The position numbers and the translations under genes were made by a program. A stretch of 47,798 nt of DNA from Gammaproteobacteria bacterium (GTDB lineage: Bacteria > Pseudomonadota > Gammaproteobacteria > Thiohalobacterales > Thiohalobacteraceae). The notes beneath the pieces are model-generated. The model was not told the origin of the DNA. It worked only from the letters and a program-made list of their open reading frames with translations, and made no database searches. Positions 1-6,663 of this stretch are shown in pieces (position 1 is the first letter of the stretch; each line of letters opens with the position of its first letter). The DNA is taken from NCBI GenBank assembly GCA_003695825.1, contig RFHK01000026.1, positions 1 to 47,798 of the forward strand. Reading direction: 5' to 3'.

Positions 1-137
1 AGCTCGAGCTGCTCGTCGTCGGTGATGGTGTCGTCCGCACTGGAGACGGAAATCCCGGCACCGTCGAGCTGCGAGAGCAGCCGCTCGACCGGGATCTTCA
101 GGTTCTCGGCAAGTTGCGCGATGGTGACCTCTGACAT
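1..137 (-). CDS. infB: Translation initiation factor IF-2, N-terminal fragment
   Basis: Only the first 45 codons lie in the window; the gene runs off the left edge. IF-2 is the GTPase that places initiator tRNA on the 30S subunit. The visible peptide begins MSEVTIAQLAENLKIP and continues through VERLLSQLDGAGI, which is the IF2_N helical domain; the GTPase domains are outside. The ATG at 137-135 is preceded by a GGAG ten bases upstream. It follows nusA by 22 bases on the same strand, the usual rimP-nusA-infB order, which supports the call despite the short length. Confidence 0.88.
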   Translation of the reverse strand, partial: MSEVTIAQLAENLKIPVERLLSQLDGAGISVSSADDTITDDEQLE

Positions 138-159
138 TGCTCGTTCACTCCTGCAGGAT

Positions 160-1683
160 TCAGCCCTGCTGTTCCTCGGCCGCCGGTTCTTGCTCCTCTT
201 CCTCGAACCAGGGCGCACGGGCCGCCATGATGAGTGCGGCGGCCCGGTCTTCTTCCATGTCCACGATCTCGGTGAGCTCGTCCACCGACAGTTCGGCCAG
301 GTCCTCCTGGGTGACGATGCCGTGGGCGGCCAGCCGATGCGCGAGTTCCTCGTCCATGCCCTCGAGCGCAAGCAGGTCTTCGGCCGGCTTGCCCTCTTCC
401 CGCTCGTCGCCCTTGAGAGCGCGCGCCAGGAGCACGTCCCGTGCCCGGCTGCGCAAGGCCTCGACGATCTCCTCGTCGAACTCCTCGATCTCCAGCAGTT
501 CGGAGGCGGGCACGTAGGCGATCTCGTCGATGGTGGTGAACCCTTCCTGGGTCAGGATGGCCGCCACCTCCTCGTCCACGTTGAGCTGCTCCATGAACTG
601 GGCCTGGATGCGCTGCGCCTCTTCCTCGCTCTTGCGCTCGGCCTCCTCGACGGTCATCACGTTGAGTTCCCACCCGGTCAGTTCGCTGGCCAGGCGCACG
701 TTCTGTCCACCGCGACCGATGGCCTGTGAGAGCTGGTCCTCGGGCACGGCGATGTCCATGGAATGCGCGTCCTCGTCCACCACGATGGAGACGACCTCCG
801 CGGGAGACATGGCGTTGATCACGAACTGGGCCGGGTTCTCGTCCCAGAGAATGATGTCGATGCGCTCCCCGCCCAGCTCGTTGGAGACCGTCTGCACGCG
901 GGTCCCGCGCATACCCACGCAGGCGCCCACCGGGTCGATGCGCGGATCCAGCGAATGCACCGCGATCTTGGCCCGCACACCCGGATCCCGGGCCGCGCCC
1001 TTGATCTCGATGAGCTCCTGGCCGATCTCGGGCACCTCGATCTTGAACAGTTCGACGAGAAACTCCGGCGCCGTCCGGCTCACGAACAGCTGGGGCCCCC
1101 GCGGCTCGGAACGTACCTCCTTGAGGTAGCCGCGCAGGCGGTCGCCCATGCGAACGGACTCGCGTGGGATCATCTCCTCGCGGGGGATGAAGGCCTCGGC
1201 ACCGTCGCCCAGGTCGAGGTAGACATTGCCGCGATCGACCCGCTTGACGATTCCCGAGACCAGCTCGCCGACCCGGTCCTTGTAGGCCTCCACCACCTGC
1301 GCGCGTTCGGCCTCGCGCACCTTCTGCACGATCACCTGCTTGGCCGTCTGGGCGGCGATGCGCCCGAATTCGACCGACTCGATCTTTTCCTCGATGTAGT
1401 CGCCCACCTGGACACCGGGCCGCAGCTGCTGGGCCCGGGTGTAGAGCACCTGGCGTGCAGGCGACTCGAAGTTCTCGTCTTCGTCGTCGACCACCTGCCA
1501 GCGGCGGAAGGTCTCGTACTCGCCGGTCTCGCGGTCGATCTGCACGCGCACGTCGATGTCTCCGCCATGCTTCTTGCGCGTGGCGGAGGCCAGGGCGGCC
1601 TCGATCGCCTCGAAGATCACTTCCTTGTCGACGCCCTTCTCGTGCGAGACGGCATCGACGACCATCAGGATTTCCTTGTTCAT
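160..1683 (-). CDS. nusA: Transcription termination/antitermination protein NusA
   Basis: NusA binds RNA polymerase and nascent RNA and modulates pausing, intrinsic termination and rRNA antitermination. The 507-residue protein has the full enterobacterial-type layout: N-terminal polymerase-binding domain (about 1-130), S1 domain (about 137-200, [20 protein letters not shown]), two KH domains ([14 protein letters not shown] near 253-266; [21 protein letters not shown] near 318-338) and two acidic C-terminal repeats (about 365-495) rich in Glu and Asp. Length matches E. coli NusA closely. The ATG at 1683 has a GGAG ten bases upstream. It lies 52 bases after rimP and 22 before infB, and is probably cotranscribed with both. 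Confidence 0.98.
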   Translation of the reverse strand: MNKEILMVVDAVSHEKGVDKEVIFEAIEAALASATRKKHGGDIDVRVQIDRETGEYETFRRWQVVDDEDENFESPARQVLYTRAQQLRPGVQVGDYIEEKIESVEFGRIAAQTAKQVIVQKVREAERAQVVEAYKDRVGELVSGIVKRVDRGNVYLDLGDGAEAFIPREEMIPRESVRMGDRLRGYLKEVRSEPRGPQLFVSRTAPEFLVELFKIEVPEIGQELIEIKGAARDPGVRAKIAVHSLDPRIDPVGACVGMRGTRVQTVSNELGGERIDIILWDENPAQFVINAMSPAEVVSIVVDEDAHSMDIAVPEDQLSQAIGRGGQNVRLASELTGWELNVMTVEEAERKSEEEAQRIQAQFMEQLNVDEEVAAILTQEGFTTIDEIAYVPASELLEIEEFDEEIVEALRSRARDVLLARALKGDEREEGKPAEDLLALEGMDEELAHRLAAHGIVTQEDLAELSVDELTEIVDMEEDRAAALIMAARAPWFEEEEQEPAAEEQQG

Positions 1684-1735
1684 GACCTCATGTCTCCGAG
1701 CAGGATCTGCTCCCTCTCACACCCATCGCAGCCCG

Positions 1736-2209
1736 TCACTTCCCGGCGCCCGCGAAGTCCGGTACCAGGCGCGCACGGTGCACGTCTGCAAGCGGCAATT
1801 CCACCGTGCGGCCGTCGTCCAGCAACAGCCGGATCCGTCCCGCCTCGTGCCCCTGCAGCGTCCCGCGAAACCGTTTGCGGCCCGCCACCGGGCACTGCAT
1901 GCGCACGTCGACCCGGCGCCCGGCGAAGCGCTCGTAGTCGGCCGGCGTGAACAGCGGCCGGTCGAGGCCCGGCGAGGAGACCTCCAGCACGTAATGGCCG
2001 GGGATCGGGTCCTCCACGTCCAGGATCCCGCTCACCTGATAGCTCACCGCCTCGCAGTCGTCCAGGGTCACGCCCCCGGGACGATCGATGTAGAGGCGGA
2101 GAATGCTGCGCGCCCCGGCGGGGAGGAATTCCACGCCCAGCAGCTCGCATCCCGCCACCCGGGCCGCCGGGGCCAGCAGTGCTTTCAGCCTCTCGAGATC
2201 CAGTGCCAT
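1736..2209 (-). CDS. rimP: Ribosome maturation factor RimP
   Basis: RimP assists maturation of the 30S subunit. The 157-residue protein contains the family landmarks: GCELLGVEFLPAG near the N-terminus, YIDRPGGVTLDDCEAVS, the DPIPGHYVLEVSSPGLDRPL signature, and a C-terminal SH3-like beta domain. I chose the ATG at 2209 (MALDLERLK) because the frame stays open further upstream only through a low-complexity, hairpin-containing leader that encodes nothing like RimP. It is the first gene of the rimP-nusA-infB operon. The start lies 17 bases downstream of a terminator-like hairpin, so expression may depend on readthrough. Confidence 0.95.
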   Translation of the reverse strand: MALDLERLKALLAPAARVAGCELLGVEFLPAGARSILRLYIDRPGGVTLDDCEAVSYQVSGILDVEDPIPGHYVLEVSSPGLDRPLFTPADYERFAGRRVDVRMQCPVAGRKRFRGTLQGHEAGRIRLLLDDGRTVELPLADVHRARLVPDFAGAGK

Positions 2210-2226
2210 CACCCTGTCGCCGAAAC

Positions 2227-2250
2227 AAAAAATGGGCCGGAGGCCCATTT
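2227..2250 (-). terminator. Terminator-like leader hairpin directly upstream of rimP
   Basis: Read on the minus strand, AAATGGGCC and GGCCCATTT pair perfectly around a 3-base loop and are followed at once by six T residues. This is a textbook intrinsic terminator shape. It lies between the predicted promoter (2341-2370) and the rimP start at 2209, so it would act as an attenuator or readthrough terminator rather than as the end of an upstream gene, because no minus-strand gene lies upstream within 1 kb. Confidence 0.65.
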
Positions 2251-2280
2251 CCCGACCCACGCGCGGTGGGCAGAATATGA

Positions 2281-2303
2281 AAAGACCCCAACGACTGGGG
2301 CCC
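2281..2303 (-). terminator. Second terminator-like hairpin in the rimP leader
   Basis: On the minus strand GGCCCC and GGGGTC pair (one G-T) around a 7-base loop and run into TTTT. It precedes the stronger hairpin at 2227-2250, giving two tandem candidate terminators in the leader of rimP-nusA-infB. Confidence 0.45.
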
Positions 2304-2340
2304 CTGCGTGCACACCGCCCTGCCAGGCCGGCGACCCGCA

Positions 2341-2370
2341 GAGTATACCCAAACGACCGTCCCGCCCGCA
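2341..2370 (-). promoter_or_regulatory. Candidate sigma-70 promoter for rimP-nusA-infB
   Basis: TTGCGG (2370-2365) and TATACT (2346-2341) are separated by 18 bases on the minus strand. The predicted start near 2334 puts both leader hairpins in the transcript. The spacing and the near-consensus -10 support it; the -35 is only partial. Confidence 0.45.
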
Positions 2371-2404
2371 AGTGGCGGCGGCCAATACCCCATGGACCTC
2401 ATTC

Positions 2405-2432
2405 TTGACAGGTCTACTAGGTTTTCTATGCT
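2405..2432 (+). promoter_or_regulatory. Candidate sigma-70 promoter for the small-gene pair
   Basis: A perfect TTGACA (2405-2410) and TATGCT (2427-2432) are separated by 16 bases. The predicted transcription start is near 2439, which is also the A of an ATG that opens a 17-codon frame. Confidence 0.6.
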
Positions 2433-2438
2433 CACCAC

Positions 2439-2492
2439 ATGGAGGCGGCAGCCACCGCTTTCAAGCCCTTCCTTCCTGGAGGTGTACCATGA
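2439..2492 (+). CDS. Possible leader peptide coupled to the downstream gene
   Basis: A 17-codon frame (MEAAATAFKPFLPGGVP) starts at 2439, almost exactly the predicted transcription start, so it would be translated from a leaderless mRNA. Its TGA (2490-2492) overlaps the ATG of the next gene (2489-2491) as ATGA, the classic arrangement for translational coupling. It has no Shine-Dalgarno of its own and no recognisable regulatory codon run. It may be chance; the downstream gene has its own good ribosome binding site. Confidence 0.25.
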   Translation: MEAAATAFKPFLPGGVP

Positions 2493-2743
2493 ACCGCAGC
2501 ACGCCGCGCACCACGCCGCCACTGGACCGGGGACAGACCACCGACCCCATCAGCGGACACCGCGTCGAGATCACGGACGACACGCTCTGGTTGCAAGAAG
2601 GCGACCCGGACGAGGGCATCACCCTCTACTTCGAGAGTCGCGAGACGCTGGAGACCTACCGACGCATACCGGTGGAACACCCGGAAACCGGCCTGTCTCG
2701 CTCGCTGAGCAACGACACCGACGAAGGCTGGGACGAAGGATGA
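2489..2743 (+). CDS. Small acidic hypothetical protein
   Basis: I do not recognise this 84-residue protein. It is hydrophilic and strongly acidic, with no signal peptide or membrane segment: an N-terminal Thr/Pro-rich stretch (1-20), a middle part (ISGHRVEITDDTLWLQEG, then GITLYFESRETLETYRRIP) that looks like a short beta-rich fold, and a tail of Asp/Glu/Gly. The ATG at 2489 has a strong GGAGGT eight bases upstream and lies 57 bases from a good promoter, so I believe it is expressed. It is followed 54 bases later by another unknown gene on the same strand. Confidence 0.7.
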   Translation: MNRSTPRTTPPLDRGQTTDPISGHRVEITDDTLWLQEGDPDEGITLYFESRETLETYRRIPVEHPETGLSRSLSNDTDEGWDEG

Positions 2744-2797
2744 TCCCGGTTCCGGTCCATCAAGCCCGGACCGGATCCGGACGATAACCATTGCAGG

Positions 2798-3184
2798 ATG
2801 GACCGGAAGCAAGACCAATCCTCGCCCTTTCTCGCCCGGGCCTGGGCAAGGTTCGAGGCCGCGGAGATCCGCCTCATGGAGGCGAAAGCGGCAGCCTGCT
2901 TCTTCGGGCTCGCGTTCCTCAACGGGCGGCTGCTCGACACCGCGCACCTGGGTGCGCTGTCCCGGCGGATCCAGCAGGCGGAAGAGGCACACGAGGCGGC
3001 ACGCCAGGCGCTTGCACGCATCCGACCCGGTGCGCCCCGGTACGCACTGAACGAGACCGAGGCCGTGGAACGCTTCATCCGGGAGTTGGAACGGTTGGCC
3101 GCAGACCACGGGTTGCCGGACGGTCTCTGGCCGCGTGCCGACTTGTACGCGATGGCCACCGAGCTGATCCGCTCAACGCCCTGA
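2798..3184 (+). CDS. Hypothetical helical protein
   Basis: This 128-residue protein is not recognised. It looks almost wholly alpha-helical, with many Ala, Glu and Arg residues (for example RRIQQAEEAHEAARQALARI), and has one moderately hydrophobic patch (AAACFFGLAFLNGRLL, about 30-45) too short and too mixed for a confident membrane segment. Codons favour G or C in the third position as in neighbouring genes. The ribosome binding site is weak (GCAGG close to the ATG), so it may depend on translation or transcription from the gene 54 bases upstream. Opposite-strand frames here look like shadows. Confidence 0.55.
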   Translation: MDRKQDQSSPFLARAWARFEAAEIRLMEAKAAACFFGLAFLNGRLLDTAHLGALSRRIQQAEEAHEAARQALARIRPGAPRYALNETEAVERFIRELERLAADHGLPDGLWPRADLYAMATELIRSTP

Positions 3185-3332
3185 ACGTCACGGGGGGTTC
3201 ACCCCGCCCATTGCACCAGGGCGGAAGCGGGCGGGGTCATGGGTCTTCGAGGTGACAGCAGTTCGAGGGGGTGCGTGCGGTTTCCGGCGCTCGCGGACTT
3301 GCGCTCGGACCCGTGGGCGCTTCACGCGAGTC

Positions 3333-3351
3333 GCAGCCCGGCCCGGGCTGC
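3333..3351. repeat. Perfect GC-rich inverted repeat between convergent genes
   Basis: GCAGCCCGG and CCGGGCTGC are perfect inverted arms around a single C. It sits in the 217-base gap between the plus-strand hypothetical gene and the 3' end of feoC. There is no T-run on either strand, so it could be a weak bidirectional terminator or an extragenic palindrome. I see nothing else in this gap. Confidence 0.5.
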
Positions 3352-3401
3352 AAATCCATCATCCTCCGGAGCCCTCGGCGCAATATGCAGGTCACGGCGG
3401 C

Positions 3402-3680
3402 TCAATCGCGCCCTTCCCGCACCCGGCAGTCGGTCACCGACACGGCACCCGCGCTCGGGGGCTCTCCCACCCAGGCATAGAGTTCCACGGTGTCGGGGGC
3501 ACAGCTCGTGCACCCCGAACACGGCGTGCCCGGGGGCAACCGGCGCACCTTTCCCTTGCGGATCCAGTGCTCCAGGGCCCCGCGCAGGGCCGAGGCGTCC
3601 ATGTCGAAGCGCACTGCCATGTCCTGCAGCGAGGCCTGGCCGTGTTCCCTGAGGTAGTCGCGGAGCTCGGTGAGGATCAT
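3402..3680 (-). CDS. feoC: FeoC-like [Fe-S]-dependent regulator
   Basis: FeoC is a small winged-helix protein of the ferrous iron transporter, thought to stabilise or regulate FeoB in response to iron or oxygen. The 92-residue protein starts MILTELRDYLREHGQASLQDMA (winged helix) and has four Cys: 54, 57 and 60 in PCSGCTSC, and 85, consistent with the Fe-S-binding wing of the family. Its ATG overlaps the feoB stop as ATGA, so it is translated as part of feoABC. Size and position fit E. coli FeoC, though Cys spacing differs. Confidence 0.88.
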   Translation of the reverse strand: MILTELRDYLREHGQASLQDMAVRFDMDASALRGALEHWIRKGKVRRLPPGTPCSGCTSCAPDTVELYAWVGEPPSAGAVSVTDCRVREGRD

Positions 3681-6067
3681 TCGGCATAGAGTGCCCGGCC
3701 GCCCGAACCGGTCGGACGCGAGGCCAGGTAGCGCAGGGTGAACAAGAGAATCAGGAACGAAACCAGGATCCCGGCGCCCCAGGCCAGGGACTGCCCGGGA
3801 TGCCGTGACCAGGTCGCCAACTGGTAGTAGAAGGTCGCGCTCATCCAGGCGAGCGTCGTGGTCCAGCTCACGGCGAACAGGGTCCAGCGCGGGCCGGTCT
3901 CCCGAAAGATGGCGGAAGTGGCCGCCACGCAGGGCGAATAGAGCAGCACGAACAGCAGGTAGGCGAAGGCCCCGGCCCGGCCGTCGAAGCGGCGCCACAT
4001 CTCGCCGAAGGTGGTGGCATGGATCCCCGCCTCGGCGGCGGCCGCCTCGGCCGAGCCCCCCGCCCCTTCCCGGACCGCCCGCAAGCCCAGCGGATCGCCC
4101 AGGTTCTCGAGCACGTCCTCGAGGTTGCCGCGCGTGGTCTCGATCGCACGCCGCCAGGCCCCGGCGAGATCGAAGCCCGCTGCGGGCTGCACGCCGTCCC
4201 CCGCGGTCTCCCCGGCGGCCAGGTTGGTGTACATGGCATCGAGGGCACCGACCACCACCTCCTTGGCGAGCAGGCCCGAGAAGACGCCCACCGTCGCCGG
4301 CCAATTGTCTTCCCGGATGCCGAGGGGCGCGAACACCGGCTGGATGGTGCGGCCCACGGCACTGAGCACCGAGCGTTCGCTGTCCTCGTTGCCGAAGCTG
4401 CCGTCCGTACCCAGGGAATTGAGGGTATTGATGACCACCACCATGACCACGATCAGGCGCCCGGCATCCACCATGAAGCCACGCAGGCGCTCCCAGGTGT
4501 GCAGCAGGATGTCACGCAGGGTGGGGACATGGTAGGCCGGCAACTCCATCAGGAAGGCGCTCGCCTCGCCCTTGAGAAAGGTCTTGCGCAACACCCAGGC
4601 GGTCAGGATGGCGAAGCCGATCCCCACCAGGTAGAGCGCCATGACCACGTTCTGGCCGCCGTGGGGAAAGAAGGCCGCGGCGAAGAGGGCGTACACGGAC
4701 AGGCGGGCGCCGCAGGACATGAAAGGCGCCATCATCACCGTCAGGATGCGTTCGCGCGGATGCTCGAGGGTGCGCGCGGCCATGATGGCGGGAACGTTGC
4801 AACCGAAGCCCACGATCAGCGGCACGAAGGCCTTGCCGGGCAGGCCCAGCGCACGCATGAAGCGGTCCATGACGAAGGCCGCGCGGGCCATGTAGCCCCA
4901 GCCTTCCAGGAAGGAGAGGAAGAGATAGAGAAACCCGATCACCGGGATGAAGGTGGCCACCACCTCGATACCGGCACCGACCCCGTCGGCGAGCAGGACC
5001 TGCAACCAGGTGGGGGCACCGAGGGCCTGCAACAAGGTGCGCGTGCCGTCCACGAAGAGCGCCCCGCCGAGGATGTCGAAGAAGTCCACGAAGGCCCCAC
5101 CGATGTTGATCGACAGCGTGAAGAGCAGGTACATCACCAGCAGGAACACCGGCACCCCCAGCCAGCGGTGCAGAACGACGGCATCGATGCGGTCGGAGGC
5201 GGTGCGCGAGACCTCCGAGCGGCGACGCACCACCTCGCGGGCCAGCGCACGGGCGATGCCGTAGCGGGCATCGGCGATGAGGATGTCGATGTCCTCCCCT
5301 TCCGCCGTCTCGATCCGGCTGCGGGCGGCGGCGGCCTGGTCGAGCACCCGGGCGTCCACCTCGCGACAGCATTCGCCCGCTCCCTCGAGCAGCTGCACCG
5401 CGGCCCAGCGGGGATGGATGCCGTGCGCTCGTGCAAAACCCTCCACGGCCGGTTCGAGTTCCGCGAGCGCCGCCTCGATCCGTGTCCCGTAGCGGATCGG
5501 CAGCAGGGGCCGGGTATGGTTCCGCGCCACGCGCAGCAAGGCCTCGCGCAGCTCCTCGATCCCGCGGTTGCGGTTGGCCACCGTCTCGATCACGGGGCAA
5601 CCGAGCCGGTAAGAGAGGCGCTCGACATCGATGCGGATTCCCCGCTCGGCGGCCACGTCGGTCATGTTCAGCGCCACCACTACCGGTACGCGCATCTCCA
5701 GGAGCTGGACCGCGAGGTAGAGGTTGCGCTCGAGGTTGGAAGCATCGACGACGTTGAGAATCACGTCCGCCTCGCCGGAGAGGATGTAGGAACGCGCCAC
5801 CCGCTCGTCGAGTGAATCGTGGCTGGGATCGAGGGAATAGACCCCGGGCAGGTCGACGAGGTTGAAGACCACCCCCTGGTATTCGAACCGTCCCTCACGG
5901 CGCTCGACCGTGACACCTGGCCAGTTGCCCGTGCGCTGGCGTGCACCGGTGAGGGCATTGAACAGGGTCGACTTGCCGCAGTTGGGGTTGCCCAGGACAC
6001 CGATGGTGTAATCCTGGCGTTCCCGGCGCCCTCGCCCGGTATCGGTTACGGGACAGCATCCTGCCAT
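3677..6067 (-). CDS. feoB: Ferrous iron transporter FeoB
   Basis: FeoB is the inner-membrane Fe(II) permease with an N-terminal G domain. The 796-residue protein shows G1 GNPNCGKS (26-33, with Cys where many have Ser), G3 VDLPG (71-75) and G4 NMTD, followed by the helical GDP-dissociation region and a polytopic membrane part with the paired gate motifs (for example GFGCNVPAIMAARTLEHPRE and LYSPCVAATSAI). The start chosen, ATG at 6067, overlaps the feoA stop (TGATG); upstream in-frame sequence is the feoA shadow. Two Cys at positions 4 and 5 precede the G domain. Operon with feoA and feoC. Confidence 0.97.
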   Translation of the reverse strand: MAGCCPVTDTGRGRRERQDYTIGVLGNPNCGKSTLFNALTGARQRTGNWPGVTVERREGRFEYQGVVFNLVDLPGVYSLDPSHDSLDERVARSYILSGEADVILNVVDASNLERNLYLAVQLLEMRVPVVVALNMTDVAAERGIRIDVERLSYRLGCPVIETVANRNRGIEELREALLRVARNHTRPLLPIRYGTRIEAALAELEPAVEGFARAHGIHPRWAAVQLLEGAGECCREVDARVLDQAAAARSRIETAEGEDIDILIADARYGIARALAREVVRRRSEVSRTASDRIDAVVLHRWLGVPVFLLVMYLLFTLSINIGGAFVDFFDILGGALFVDGTRTLLQALGAPTWLQVLLADGVGAGIEVVATFIPVIGFLYLFLSFLEGWGYMARAAFVMDRFMRALGLPGKAFVPLIVGFGCNVPAIMAARTLEHPRERILTVMMAPFMSCGARLSVYALFAAAFFPHGGQNVVMALYLVGIGFAILTAWVLRKTFLKGEASAFLMELPAYHVPTLRDILLHTWERLRGFMVDAGRLIVVMVVVINTLNSLGTDGSFGNEDSERSVLSAVGRTIQPVFAPLGIREDNWPATVGVFSGLLAKEVVVGALDAMYTNLAAGETAGDGVQPAAGFDLAGAWRRAIETTRGNLEDVLENLGDPLGLRAVREGAGGSAEAAAAEAGIHATTFGEMWRRFDGRAGAFAYLLFVLLYSPCVAATSAIFRETGPRWTLFAVSWTTTLAWMSATFYYQLATWSRHPGQSLAWGAGILVSFLILLFTLRYLASRPTGSGGRALYAE

Positions 6068-6390
6068 CACAGCGGCTCCACCAGGATCCTGCGTGCCATG
6101 TCGTGCCCCACGGCGAGCCGCGCCCCGCCGACGGCGAGGACCACGGCGCCTCCCCGCCGATGGACGATCTCCACCACCGTGCCCAGTGGCACGCCCATGC
6201 TCAGCAACCGCTTTTCGGTGGCCTTGTCGGCCTGGATGGCCTCCACGCGCAGGGGAACGCCGGACGGAGCACGCCACAGTGGCACCGGCTCACGGTGCTC
6301 GGCCACCCGGGTGATGACCTCGCCTTCCGGCCGCAACGGCTGGACAATCGTCCGGGTGGGTTCCGCTTCCTCTTCCAGGCGCATCGGCAC
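6067..6390 (-). CDS. feoA: Ferrous iron transport protein FeoA
   Basis: FeoA is a cytoplasmic SH3-fold partner of FeoB. The 107-residue product has a 28-residue N-terminal extension and then the FeoA domain, including ATEKRLLSMGVPLGTVVEIV and GHDMARRILVEPL. Translation probably begins at GTG 6390, ten bases after a GGAG; an in-frame ATG at 6384 is the alternative. It is the first gene of feoABC and lies about 25 bases from a Fur box overlapping its promoter, so repression by Fe-loaded Fur is expected. Confidence 0.93.
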   Translation of the reverse strand: MPMRLEEEAEPTRTIVQPLRPEGEVITRVAEHREPVPLWRAPSGVPLRVEAIQADKATEKRLLSMGVPLGTVVEIVHRRGGAVVLAVGGARLAVGHDMARRILVEPL

Positions 6391-6413
6391 GGTTCCGGGG
6401 CTCCATCATGAAC

Positions 6414-6432
6414 GATAATGATTCTCAATTAT
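6414..6432. promoter_or_regulatory. Fur box of feoABC
   Basis: GATAATGATTCTCAATTAT matches the 19-base Fur consensus at 13 positions, including the entire first nine bases. It overlaps the -10 of the feo promoter, the expected place for iron-dependent repression. Confidence 0.8.
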
Positions 6433-6455
6433 ACCGTCCCCGTCGTTCCTGTCCA
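6428..6455 (-). promoter_or_regulatory. feoABC promoter
   Basis: On the minus strand TGGACA (6455-6450) and a perfect TATAAT (6433-6428) are 16 bases apart. The -10 lies inside the Fur box. Predicted start near 6421, about 30 bases ahead of the feoA GTG. Confidence 0.7.
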
Positions 6456-6556
6456 CCCTCCCCCGGAGAGGGGAGCCGGCAACACGCAACCGGGCACGCC
6501 CAGGCACTGCGAATTCACAATCTGATAATATTCCCGGGTGCTGACCATGACATGCA

Positions 6557-6570
6557 TTGACCCAGGTCAC
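6557..6570. promoter_or_regulatory. FNR/CRP-family-type palindrome, distal copy
   Basis: TTGACCCAGGTCAC keeps the TTGAC-N4-GTCA shape of FNR/Dnr-family sites. It is centred 30 bases from a second, better site. It lies between the divergent feoA and kinase genes, so the target is uncertain. Confidence 0.4.
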
Positions 6571-6586
6571 GCCAGGACGGAAAAAA

Positions 6587-6600
6587 TTGACCGATATCAA
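6587..6600. promoter_or_regulatory. FNR-type box, proximal copy
   Basis: TTGACCGATATCAA matches TTGAT-N4-ATCAA at nine of ten defined positions. It is 64 bases from the kinase-fusion start and about 170 bases from the feo start. FNR is known to activate feo in E. coli, but the distance here is long; it may serve the plus-strand gene instead. Confidence 0.5.
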
Positions 6601-6663
6601 TGAACTTTCTGTAGGTATTGGCCAGCATCCTCGCTTGCATGCACCGAGACGGGCCGCTCTCGC

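Noticed and set aside
2251-2400. An initiator tRNA (metY) upstream of rimP, as in E. coli
   Set aside because: No cloverleaf or T-loop motif fits; the space is taken by the promoter and two hairpins.
4019-5815. A long open frame (598 codons) opposite feoB
   Set aside because: It is a shadow of feoB caused by high GC; the translation is His/Gly/Asp-rich low complexity and FeoB is unambiguous.
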